Source: JAGMXM01 sp964458325
GTDB taxonomy: Bacteria > Verrucomicrobiota > Verrucomicrobiia > Limisphaerales > UBA1319
NCBI GenBank assembly: GCA_964458325.1
Contig: CAYWIM010000014.1
Span: forward strand, 1-59,755
Direction: 5' to 3'
DNA: 59,755 bases
A model generated the notes under the pieces. The model saw only the letters and a program-made list of their open reading frames with translations. It was not told the DNA's origin and made no database searches. Position 1 is the stretch's first letter; the number at the start of each line of letters is the position of its first letter. Below, piece after piece: positions 35,565 through 43,147 of this stretch. The position numbers and the translations under genes are program-made.

Positions 35565-35689
35565 CCGGCGAACTTCTTCTCGATGCCGTTGTGGAAATAG
35601 CGCCCGTCGAATAGCGTGTTGGCAAACTCCGGCGCCGAGATGAAGCCCCAGCCCAAATGATAGACCGCCTCCTGAAAGCCGCGATCCAT
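35552..35689 (-). CDS. Small 45-residue frame, possible gene remnant
   Basis: Minus-strand frame MDRGFQEAVYHLGWGFIS... ending KKFAGYFW, preceded by an in-frame TAG five codons upstream of its ATG. The composition (many aromatic residues, no low-complexity Arg/Ala bias) looks coding rather than shadow. It overlaps the end of the methyltransferase gene tail to tail by 13 bases. I do not recognise it; it may be the C-terminal remnant of a longer gene or a true small protein. Confidence 0.35.
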   Translation of the reverse strand: MDRGFQEAVYHLGWGFISAPEFANTLFDGRYFHNGIEKKFAGYFW

Positions 35690-35713
35690 CGGACGGCGCG
35701 GATCCTAAATCGC

Positions 35714-35742
35714 TTCCTTTCCCGGAACGGATCGGTTACATT
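35714..35742 (+). promoter_or_regulatory. Candidate promoter of hisB
   Basis: TTCCTT, 17 bp, TACATT, then nine bases to ATG 35752. Confidence 0.35.
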
Positions 35743-35751
35743 CCCGTCATC

Positions 35752-36414
35752 ATGATGAGGCGCAGAGCCCACATCCGGCGCCAGACCCGCGAAACCCGGA
35801 TCGATCTGCGGCTCCTGATCGATGGATCGGGAACCGCCCGGGTCGCCTCGGGCATCCCTTTCTTCGATCATATGCTCGCCCTCTGGGCCAAGCACGCCGT
35901 GGCGGACCTGCGGATCGAATGCCATGGCGACCTCGAAATCGACGCCCATCACACAGTCGAGGATTGCGGGCTCGTCCTCGGACAGGCCATGCACCAGGCC
36001 CTGGGCGATCGGAAGGGCATCCGCCGCTACGGCGCAGGTTTCCATCCGGCCAACCCCTTCACGGGCGAAGCCTATGTGCCCATGGATGAATCCCTGGCCC
36101 GCTGCGTCGTCGATTTCAGCGGGCGGCCTCACCTGGTCTGGCGCGGCCTGGATCGGCTCGCCTTCAGATCCATCTCGGTCCCCGAGCGCAACCAGGACAT
36201 GTCCAGCCGGTTCCGGTTCGGCTTGGCGCGCGAGTTTTTCCAGGCGTTCGCCAACGAAGCCCGCTGCAACCTGCACATCGAGCTCCTCTACGGCAGCGAG
36301 CCCCATCATGTCATCGAGGCGATCTTCAAGGCCTTCGGCAAGGCCACCGACCTTGCCTGCCAGCGCGATCCTCGAATCGCTGGCCGGATCCCCAGCACCA
36401 AGGGTGTCCTCTGA
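35752..36414 (+). CDS. hisB: Imidazoleglycerol-phosphate dehydratase
   Basis: A 220-residue enzyme of histidine biosynthesis that dehydrates imidazoleglycerol phosphate. The two metal-site motifs are present: DAHHTVEDCG near residue 63 and EPHHVIEAIFKAF near residue 182, as are IPFFDHML and MDESLARC. Length matches the monofunctional family (no phosphatase domain). It leads a run of same-strand genes but is isolated from other his genes. ATG 35755 is an equally possible start. Confidence 0.95.
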   Translation: MMRRRAHIRRQTRETRIDLRLLIDGSGTARVASGIPFFDHMLALWAKHAVADLRIECHGDLEIDAHHTVEDCGLVLGQAMHQALGDRKGIRRYGAGFHPANPFTGEAYVPMDESLARCVVDFSGRPHLVWRGLDRLAFRSISVPERNQDMSSRFRFGLAREFFQAFANEARCNLHIELLYGSEPHHVIEAIFKAFGKATDLACQRDPRIAGRIPSTKGVL

Positions 36415-36428
36415 ATAATTCCCGCCCC

Positions 36429-37046
36429 ATGGACGTCCAATCCCCGACGCAACCTGAGCCAAAGGCCAGTCCCAGCGACGAGCAGTTGGTGCGGGACGCC
36501 CAGCGCGGCCGGATGCATGCCTTTGAAGAGCTGGTCGCGCGGCATCGGGATAAGGTCTATGCCCGCGCCTTCAGCTTCATCCGGAATGAAGAGGAAGCGG
36601 TCGAGCTGGCTCAGGAGGCATGGATAAAAGCCTGGCAGCGGCTGCATCAGTTCCAGGGTGAATCCAATTTTCTGACCTGGATCACCCGGATCGTGATCAA
36701 CCTCTGCCTGGATGGATTGCGGCGGCAGAAGCGGCGGCGCACCGAGTCCCTCGACCAGATGGCCGAGGAGAGCGGAGGGATCGAGAAATGGATGCCCGTG
36801 GTGTTTCCCAATCCCTCGGAGCGGCTCGAGCGCCAGGAGCTCCGCCGGCGCATCGACCAAGCTATGGCGCAGTTGTCCGTCGAACATCGCACAGTGCTGA
36901 TCCTGCACGAATACGAGGGCCTCGAATACAAGGCCATCGCGCAGATGGTCGGCTGCTCGCTCGGCACCGTCATGTCCCGCCTCTTTTACGCCCGGCGGCG
37001 CCTGGCGTCCCTGCTCGCTGATCTCCAATCCCATCCTTCCCCATGA
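36429..37046 (+). CDS. ECF-family RNA polymerase sigma factor
   Basis: A 205-residue sigma-70 factor of the extracytoplasmic-function group. Region 2 (HAFEELVARHRDKVYARAFS and EEAVELAQEAWIKAWQRL) and region 4 (LSVEHRTVLILHEYEGLEYK, then AIAQMVGCSLGTVMSRLFYARRRL) are complete. It directs transcription of an envelope-related regulon and should be controlled by the anti-sigma factor whose ATG overlaps its stop (ATGA). Confidence 0.95.
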   Translation: MDVQSPTQPEPKASPSDEQLVRDAQRGRMHAFEELVARHRDKVYARAFSFIRNEEEAVELAQEAWIKAWQRLHQFQGESNFLTWITRIVINLCLDGLRRQKRRRTESLDQMAEESGGIEKWMPVVFPNPSERLERQELRRRIDQAMAQLSVEHRTVLILHEYEGLEYKAIAQMVGCSLGTVMSRLFYARRRLASLLADLQSHPSP

Positions 37047-37531
37047 ACACCGAACTGGCCCTCCAAATCCAGGCATGGATCGACGGAGAACTGCCTCCCG
37101 ACCAACAGCAGCGCGTCGCCCAGCGAATCGCCTCCGACCCGGAAGCCGATGCCCTCCGCCTCCGGCTCGAGCAAACCCGGCAGCTGCTCGCCGGCAACGA
37201 ATCCACCCCCGCACTCCCCGTCACCCCGGATTACTTCTGGTCCCAAATCGAACGCCGCCTCGCCTCCGCCGATGTCCCCCCGCCAGCTCCGTTCCGCACC
37301 CCCGCCGCCAGTTGGTGGTCAGCCTGGTGGAAGGTCCTTGCCCCCGCCGCCATCCTCCTGGCGCTGGTCCCCATTCTCCTCCGTCAGCAGCCCGCCCTCG
37401 ATCCCCGCCCTGCACACACCTTCGAATACAACGCCCAATTCGAGGTCGCCAGCGAACACCCCGGCGCCAGCGTCATCACCTACCAGTCCGATACCGATGG
37501 GCTCACCGTCGTCTGGGTCGATTCCCGCTGA
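37043..37531 (+). CDS. Membrane anti-sigma factor
   Basis: A 162-residue protein, translationally coupled to the sigma gene by an ATGA overlap. The N-terminal part (LALQIQAWIDGELPPDQQQR) is the zinc-less anti-sigma helical domain, followed by one transmembrane helix (about 98-113, VLAPAAILLALVPILL) and a short outer domain. There is no HxxxCxxC zinc motif. It should hold the ECF factor at the membrane until a signal releases it. Confidence 0.85.
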   Translation: MNTELALQIQAWIDGELPPDQQQRVAQRIASDPEADALRLRLEQTRQLLAGNESTPALPVTPDYFWSQIERRLASADVPPPAPFRTPAASWWSAWWKVLAPAAILLALVPILLRQQPALDPRPAHTFEYNAQFEVASEHPGASVITYQSDTDGLTVVWVDSR

Positions 37532-37575
37532 TTCCCAAACGCTTTTCTCTTGCCGATCCACCGCCATCCCCCAAT

Positions 37576-38061
37576 ATGAAGCACCGAATGAAACGCTGGC
37601 ATAGCTTCCCCGCCGCCGCATGGCTCTGGCTGGCTATTCTCGCCGGCCTGATCCAAGGATCCGTCTTCTCCGCGGCCGCAGCCGAGTTCAAGATCAAGGC
37701 CCAGCTGATCTGGGGCACCGACATCTCCAAGCCCTACGATCCAACCCTTAAAAACATCGAGCCTGCGCTCAAAGAAAAGCTCGCCCGCGTCTTCCGCCGC
37801 ACCTATTATTACGAGGTCGATCGCCAGCAGCTGACCGTCGCCGCGCTCCACTCCAGCCTCACCAGCATGAGCCACGAATGCGTGATCGAGGTCGAGCACC
37901 TCGGCGAATCCAACTTCCGCGTCAGCCTCTATGGCGAGGGCAAACTCGTCCAGACCGTCCGCCAGTCGCTCCTGCCCGGCAATTACCTGACCTTTGCCGG
38001 CGATGTCAAAAAGGACCCCGAGCAGACCTGGATCCTGGCGCTCTCCCTGGTGAAACCCTAG
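37576..38061 (+). CDS. Exported hypothetical protein in the sigma-factor operon
   Basis: A 161-residue protein with a signal peptide (LAILAGLIQGSVFSAAAAEF). The mature part (FKIKAQLIWGTD..., RTYYYEVDRQQLTVAA, ECVIEVEHLGESNFRVSLYG) forms a short beta-rich domain that I cannot name. Its place directly after the anti-sigma gene suggests an envelope-stress or sensing role. Confidence 0.7.
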   Translation: MKHRMKRWHSFPAAAWLWLAILAGLIQGSVFSAAAAEFKIKAQLIWGTDISKPYDPTLKNIEPALKEKLARVFRRTYYYEVDRQQLTVAALHSSLTSMSHECVIEVEHLGESNFRVSLYGEGKLVQTVRQSLLPGNYLTFAGDVKKDPEQTWILALSLVKP

Positions 38062-38095
38062 CGGGGCCCGCCCCCCCCAACCCACCCCTCCCCCT

Positions 38096-38569
38096 ATGCG
38101 CCACACGATCTCCGTCCTGGTCGAAAACAAGTTCGGCGTCCTCACGCGCATCGCCGGCCTCTTCAGCGGCCGAGGCTACAACATCGACTCCCTCAACGTC
38201 GCCCCCACCCATGACCCCAGCCTCTCCCGCATGACCATCGTCACTCGCGGCGACGACGCCACGCTCGAACAAATCGTCAAGCAGCTCAACAAGCTCGCCG
38301 AGGTCCTCAAGGTCCACGACTTCGGCGACGGCGATTACATCGACCGCGAGCTCGTCCTGATCCGCGTTCAGGTCGACTCCAAATCCCGGGCCGAGATCAT
38401 GCAGATCACCGGTATCTTCCGCGCCAAAATCGTCGATGTGCAGCCCAAAACCCTCACCATCGAGGTCACCGGCGACGAAGGCAAGGTCGAGAAGCTCATC
38501 GAGCTCATGCGGCCCTTTGGCATCCTCGATCTGACCCGGACCGGCAAGGTCGCCCTGCCTCGCAAATAG
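38096..38569 (+). CDS. ilvN: Acetolactate synthase small regulatory subunit
   Basis: A 157-residue regulatory subunit of acetohydroxyacid synthase. ACT domain: RHTISVLVENKFGVLTRIAG and RGYNIDSLNVAPT (1-40), then the ALS_ss_C part with LIRVQVDSKSRAEIM and FGILDLTRTGKVAL. It binds valine and activates the catalytic subunit in branched-chain amino acid synthesis. The catalytic gene ilvB is not in the window, which is unusual. Confidence 0.95.
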   Translation: MRHTISVLVENKFGVLTRIAGLFSGRGYNIDSLNVAPTHDPSLSRMTIVTRGDDATLEQIVKQLNKLAEVLKVHDFGDGDYIDRELVLIRVQVDSKSRAEIMQITGIFRAKIVDVQPKTLTIEVTGDEGKVEKLIELMRPFGILDLTRTGKVALPRK

Positions 38570-38625
38570 GCCGCCGCGCCCCTGTCGCGACAAAGGCCCC
38601 CTGTTGCTGAACGCATGTCCTCCCC

Positions 38626-41493
38626 ATGAGCCTCTCCTCTCCCGGCCTTCGGCCGCCCTCTCCTCCGCGCACCGAGGGAGAGAAGGCAAGGAGAGAGTGC
38701 GCTCCTTGGTTCCGGGCTTCGAATCGCAAACCGTGGCTCGGGGAATTCTCTCTCGGCTGCTTCCGGCCGCTGGGAGCGACGATCGCATCCCTCTGGCTGG
38801 CAGCCGCTGCCCATGGCGCCGAACGGATTCAGACCGATCTATGCCTCTGGGGCGGGACATCCGGAGGCGTCGTCGCAGCCGTGCAAGCCGCGCGGATGGG
38901 GCGCTCGGTCGTGCTGGTCGAACTGGGCCGCCACCTCGGGGGGATGACGTCCGGCGGTTTGGGCCGGACCGACATCGGGCAAAGCGCCACCATCGGCGGC
39001 TTGGCCAGCGAGTTCTATACCGCCGTCGGCCGGCACTACGGCGGCCCCCGCCAGTTCACCTTCGAGCCCCACGTGGCTGAAGCCATTTTCCGCCTCTGGA
39101 TCGACCAGCACCGCATCCCGGTCTACTTCGAACAGCGCCTTGCCGCCGTCCGCACCTCGAGCCGCCGGATCACCGAAATCGAGATGGAAAACGGCAATGT
39201 CTTCCAGGCGGATGCATTCATCGACGCCAGCTACGAAGGCGACCTGATGGCCCGGGCCGCCGTCGCCTACACCGTCGGCCGCGAGCCCAACGCGCAATAC
39301 GGCGAGACCCTCAATGGCATTCGCCCCTCCACGCCCAGCCACCAGTTCGCCGTGCCGGTCGATCCTTATGTCATCCCGGGCCACCCTTCGAGCGGGCTCT
39401 TGCCCTACATCCAGCCCGGCGACGGCGGAACCCCCGGCGAAGGCGATCGCCGGATCCAGGCCTACAACTTTCGACTCTGCCTGACCCAAACCGCCACCAA
39501 CCAAATGCCCATCGGCCCTCCGCCCGGCTACGACCCCGCCCGCTACGCGCTCCTCGGCCGCTACCTCGAGACCCGCGTCGCCGCGGGCCAAAATCCCCAG
39601 CTCAGCAGCCTCCTGAGCATCGGCTCGATGCCCAAGGGCAAGACCGACATCAACAACAACGGCGCTTTTTCCACCGATTACATCGGCGGCAACTACGATT
39701 ATCCCGACGGCGATTACGCCACCCGCGAGCGGATCTGGCGCGAGACCCTCGATTACACCCAGGGATTCCTCTATTACCTGGGCGCCGAGCCCCGCGTCCC
39801 CGCCTCGATCCGGTCTGAGATGCAATCCTGGGGATTGTGCAAGGACGAGTTCGCCGATACGGGCGGCTGGCCCCACCAGATGTATATCCGCGAAGCCCGC
39901 CGCATGGTCTCCGGATGTGTCATGACCGAACGTCACGGCCGCGGCGCACTGGTCGCCTCCCACTCGATCGGCCTTGCCTCCTACAACATGGATTCCCACA
40001 ACTGCCAGCGCATCGTCCAGAACGGCGTCGTCCGCAACGAGGGCGACGTCCAGGTGGGCGTCGCCCAGCCATTCCCCATCGCCTACGAAAGCATCATCCC
40101 CGCCGCCGGCCAGTGCGAAAACCTGTGGGTCACGTTCTGCCTGTCGGCATCCCATATCGCATTCAGCTCGATTCGGATGGAGCCGGTCTTCATGATCACC
40201 AGCCAGTCGGCCGCCACCGCCGCCGCGATCGCCCTCGAGGAATCCGCGGCCGCCCATCATGTGGATTACCACCGGCTGGCAATCCACCTGCTGGCCGACA
40301 ACCAGCGGCTCGAATGGAACGGCGGCGCCGGCGTTCCGCCGGGCGGTATCGTCATCGACAGCGAAGACGCCATCGGGGTGACAAGAACCGGCTCATGGAG
40401 CAACAGCACCTCGGTGGCCGGGTATCACGGCTTGGGCTACCTCCACGACATGAACGAAGCCAAGGGCCTTAAATCGGTCCAGCTCGCGCCCGACCTGCCC
40501 GATCCCGGCGATTACACCGTCTACCTCCGGTGGACCCAGCACGCCAACCGCGCCACCCAGACGCCCGTCCGCGTCCTTCACCAGAACGGCGCTTCGAGCT
40601 TCACCGTCAACCAGACCCAGAACGGCGGCACATGGTTCCGCCTGGGCACATTCCCGTTCGCCGCCGGCGCCGCCGGCAGCGTGCGGATCGAGACGGCCGG
40701 CACCACGGGATACGTCATCGCCGATGCCGCCCTCTGGCAGCCTGCCGGCACACCCGCCAGCGCCGTCGAGATCGCCGCCTCCCGGCCCATCGCCTCCGAA
40801 GCCGGCCCCGGCCTCGGGGCGTTCACCATCGTCCGGACCGGCGATACCTCCGGGGAACTCACCGTCCGCTACGCCATCTCCGGCACGGCCGACCCGGCTG
40901 CGGATTACGCCGCCCTCCCCGGTCAAGCGGTCTTCTCCGCCGGCCAAAACACGGCGTCGATCGCCATCCAACCCGTCCCAGATGTCGCCTGCGAAGGCGA
41001 TGAGACGGTTGTCCTCAGCCTCCAGACCGGATCCGATTATTCCCTGGGCTCCCTGCGATCCGCGGCCCTGAAGATTTGCGACTCGCCCTACGATGCCTGG
41101 CGCTTCATGGCCTTTACGCCGCCCGACCGCGGCCAGCCATCGATCAGCGGCGAAACCGCGGACCCGGACGGTGACCGCCTGGCGAACCTCTGGGAGATGT
41201 TCCATGGGCTCGATCCCGCACAGAAAGACCCGAGCACCCTCCTCCGAATCGTTCGGCTCGATAACGAGCTCGTTCTCGAAATATCCCGCCATCGCCAGGC
41301 CGCCGACCTCCGCGTCGTCCTCGAGACGTCCGCCGACCTTCGCGATTGGGCCCCGGCGCCTTCCGGCATCCAAACCCCGCAGATCCTCCGCCAAGCCCCG
41401 TTCGAAACCCTGCGCTACACGCTGGCCACCGCCGGTTCCTCCTCGATCCCTCGTTTCTGGCGCCTGCGCCTCGACGCGGCCGCGGCTCCTTAA
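38626..41493 (+). CDS. Exported FAD-dependent oxidoreductase with golvesin- and Calx-beta-like domains
   Basis: A 955-residue multidomain protein. After a signal-like segment comes a FAD-dependent oxidoreductase domain (about 65-560): LCLWGGTSGGVVAAVQAARM with a GGxxG nucleotide loop, VLVELGRHLGGMTSGGLG, then FIDASYEGDLMARA. Next is a golvesin/Xly-like binding domain (about 600-705), a Calx-beta domain (about 730-835, ISGTADPAADYAALPGQAVF) and a phylum-typical C-terminal domain. The enzyme may act on an extracellular glycan or carbohydrate. The first 45 codons cover an intergenic-type GC-rich hairpin (CTCTCCTCTCCCGG..., GGGAGAGAAGG), so the true start may lie further in; no good alternative was found. 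It ends in TTAA shared with the convergent prepilin gene. Confidence 0.7.
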   Translation: MSLSSPGLRPPSPPRTEGEKARRECAPWFRASNRKPWLGEFSLGCFRPLGATIASLWLAAAAHGAERIQTDLCLWGGTSGGVVAAVQAARMGRSVVLVELGRHLGGMTSGGLGRTDIGQSATIGGLASEFYTAVGRHYGGPRQFTFEPHVAEAIFRLWIDQHRIPVYFEQRLAAVRTSSRRITEIEMENGNVFQADAFIDASYEGDLMARAAVAYTVGREPNAQYGETLNGIRPSTPSHQFAVPVDPYVIPGHPSSGLLPYIQPGDGGTPGEGDRRIQAYNFRLCLTQTATNQMPIGPPPGYDPARYALLGRYLETRVAAGQNPQLSSLLSIGSMPKGKTDINNNGAFSTDYIGGNYDYPDGDYATRERIWRETLDYTQGFLYYLGAEPRVPASIRSEMQSWGLCKDEFADTGGWPHQMYIREARRMVSGCVMTERHGRGALVASHSIGLASYNMDSHNCQRIVQNGVVRNEGDVQVGVAQPFPIAYESIIPAAGQCENLWVTFCLSASHIAFSSIRMEPVFMITSQSAATAAAIALEESAAAHHVDYHRLAIHLLADNQRLEWNGGAGVPPGGIVIDSEDAIGVTRTGSWSNSTSVAGYHGLGYLHDMNEAKGLKSVQLAPDLPDPGDYTVYLRWTQHANRATQTPVRVLHQNGASSFTVNQTQNGGTWFRLGTFPFAAGAAGSVRIETAGTTGYVIADAALWQPAGTPASAVEIAASRPIASEAGPGLGAFTIVRTGDTSGELTVRYAISGTADPAADYAALPGQAVFSAGQNTASIAIQPVPDVACEGDETVVLSLQTGSDYSLGSLRSAALKICDSPYDAWRFMAFTPPDRGQPSISGETADPDGDRLANLWEMFHGLDPAQKDPSTLLRIVRLDNELVLEISRHRQAADLRVVLETSADLRDWAPAPSGIQTPQILRQAPFETLRYTLATAGSSSIPRFWRLRLDAAAAP

Positions 41494-42209
41494 CGGTCGA
41501 TATCCCTCCGAACCCAGGCGGCGTGCAAGTCGAGATAGAGCTGGTTGCGGCCCCCGTTGTGGGCCGACCATCCCTGGGGCGGCGGGACGCTCTCCCCCAC
41601 CTTCCATGCCTCGTGGAAGTTCGGCCACCACGGCTTCTCGAAGAACGGGCTCATCAGCCATTCCTCGCTCGATACGCTCGCGCCCCGCAGCAGCGCGCAC
41701 GATTCCGGCGTCCTCCCGCGCAGGTAGCGGGCTTTGGCGGTATCCATTTCGGCCAGCTTATCGCTGAGGTAGTGGGAGACTCCTTTGGCCGGATCCTCGC
41801 GCCCAGCCTCGCGCCACGGTCCTCGGAAATGGCTCAGCCACGAGTTCGTGGGAGCCGACTTCACCGGTGGAGAGGCCCAGATCTTGACGTCGCCGGCGTA
41901 GGGATGCAGCAGCGGCATGAAAGACCCCATCCGGGCATATCGCTTGCCCCCGGCGTCCACCGGAGGCGTCAGCTGCAGCTCTTCGTCCCCCACCCACGGC
42001 ATGCGGTTGTTGGAATCGCACAGATACTGCGCCGTCGCGATCCCGATCTGGCGCAGATTCGACAGGCAGGCCGTCCGATGCGCATGGTTCTTCGCCTTCC
42101 CCAATGCCGGCAGCAGCATCGATGCTAAAATCGCTACGATCGCGATCACCACCAGCAGCTCGATCAGCGTGAACCCCCGATTTCCAGATGGCCGCAATCC
42201 AATCCGCAT
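41490..42209 (-). CDS. Prepilin-type cleavage/methylation-domain protein
   Basis: A 239-residue pseudopilin-like protein: basic leader NRG, GFTLIELLVVIAIVA (cleavage after Gly), ASMLLPALGKAKNHA. The C-terminus has GWSAHNGGRNQLYLDLHAAW, the family's H-N-G-G-x-N-x-LYLD-x-H tail. Same family as the gene at 11.8 kb, but the two bodies share little. Surface or secretion-linked role, function unknown. Start ATG 42209 follows a promoter by five bases. Confidence 0.9.
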   Translation of the reverse strand: MRIGLRPSGNRGFTLIELLVVIAIVAILASMLLPALGKAKNHAHRTACLSNLRQIGIATAQYLCDSNNRMPWVGDEELQLTPPVDAGGKRYARMGSFMPLLHPYAGDVKIWASPPVKSAPTNSWLSHFRGPWREAGREDPAKGVSHYLSDKLAEMDTAKARYLRGRTPESCALLRGASVSSEEWLMSPFFEKPWWPNFHEAWKVGESVPPPQGWSAHNGGRNQLYLDLHAAWVRRDIDR

Positions 42210-42214
42210 GCGCC

Positions 42215-42243
42215 ACTTTTCCGAATCGGCAGGGCCATCTCAA
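42215..42243 (-). promoter_or_regulatory. Candidate promoter of the second prepilin-like gene
   Basis: Minus strand TTGAGA, 17 bp, AAAAGT, then five bases to ATG 42209. Confidence 0.4.
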
Positions 42244-42264
42244 GCAAAACTTGCCCGTTCCCGT

Positions 42265-42293
42265 TTGACGCGCGCCGATCGTCCCGCTACCTT
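42265..42293 (+). promoter_or_regulatory. Promoter of the LOG-family gene
   Basis: TTGACG, 17 bp, TACCTT, with a 30-base leader and GAGGA near the ATG at 42324. The -10 box resembles other boxes in the window. Confidence 0.6.
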
Positions 42294-42323
42294 CACGCGC
42301 GCGGTCCAGACCCGAGGACGATC

Positions 42324-43115
42324 ATGAACAACATCGCTCGACGCGCCTCCAACCGCCGGCATTACCGGCTCTCTCTGCTCGATAGCGTCAAGAACGTCGA
42401 GCACGCCTTTCTATTGGGAAAACGAGACCGTTCCGCGGATATGGAAAGCGCCATCCGCGTGTTCCTCGAGTTCCTCGATGGTTTCGAATCGCTCGATTTC
42501 CAGGGCCCCTGTGTCACGGTGTTCGGCTCCGCCCGGTTCCGCCCATCCCATCCCTACTACCGGATGGCCCGGGCTCTGGGCCGGCAGCTCGCGGAAGCCG
42601 GCTTCGTCGTGATGACCGGCGGCGGCCCTGGCATTATGGAGGCCGCCAACCGCGGCGCCCACGAAGGCGGCGGATTGAGCATCGGCTGCAACATCCACTT
42701 GCCCCTCGAGCAAAAGCCTAACCGCTACCTCGATCGCTTCGTCGAGTTCGATCATTTCTTCGTCCGCAAGGTCATGCTCGTCAAGTATTCGACCGCGTTC
42801 GTCGTGCTCCCGGGAGGCTTCGGCACGCTGGATGAAGTGTTCGAAACCCTCACGCTCATCCAAACCCGCAAGATCGAGCAGTTCCCCGTCATCCTCATGG
42901 GCAGGCCATTCTGGCGCCACCTGCGCCAATTCGCCATCCGCTCCCTCGTCCACGAGAGGACTATCGATCCGGCCGACATCGACCTCTGCAAGCTGACCGA
43001 CTCGCCCTCCCAGGCCGTCGATCTCATCCGCCAGGGCATCGGCACACCCGTACCAGCGGCTCGAGCCCCCAAATCCAGTCCCGCCCGATCCGCTCGCCCC
43101 GGTCCCGTTTCTTGA
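42324..43115 (+). CDS. LOG-family nucleotide 5'-monophosphate phosphoribohydrolase-like protein
   Basis: A 263-residue protein of the LOG (formerly lysine-decarboxylase-like) family: VTVFGSARF, MTGGGPGIMEAANRGA and LPGGFGTLDEVFETL, the signature of enzymes that split cytokinin-type nucleotides or other nucleoside monophosphates into base and ribose phosphate. The nucleotide substrate in bacteria is often unknown. It is divergent from the prepilin gene. Confidence 0.9.
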   Translation: MNNIARRASNRRHYRLSLLDSVKNVEHAFLLGKRDRSADMESAIRVFLEFLDGFESLDFQGPCVTVFGSARFRPSHPYYRMARALGRQLAEAGFVVMTGGGPGIMEAANRGAHEGGGLSIGCNIHLPLEQKPNRYLDRFVEFDHFFVRKVMLVKYSTAFVVLPGGFGTLDEVFETLTLIQTRKIEQFPVILMGRPFWRHLRQFAIRSLVHERTIDPADIDLCKLTDSPSQAVDLIRQGIGTPVPAARAPKSSPARSARPGPVS

Positions 43116-43141
43116 CACTGGGACATGCGGGTGCTAACAGG
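43113..43141 (+). promoter_or_regulatory. Promoter of the TPR lipoprotein gene, leaderless geometry
   Basis: TTGACA (consensus), 17 bp, TAACAG, then six bases to ATG 43148. It starts at the stop codon of the LOG gene. Confidence 0.6.
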
Positions 43142-43147
43142 GGCAGG

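Noticed and set aside
42224..42262. GGGCAAGTTTTGC as sigma-54 promoter for the second prepilin gene
   Set aside because: GG and GC dinucleotides are one or two bases too close; a sigma-70-like pair at leaderless spacing fits better.
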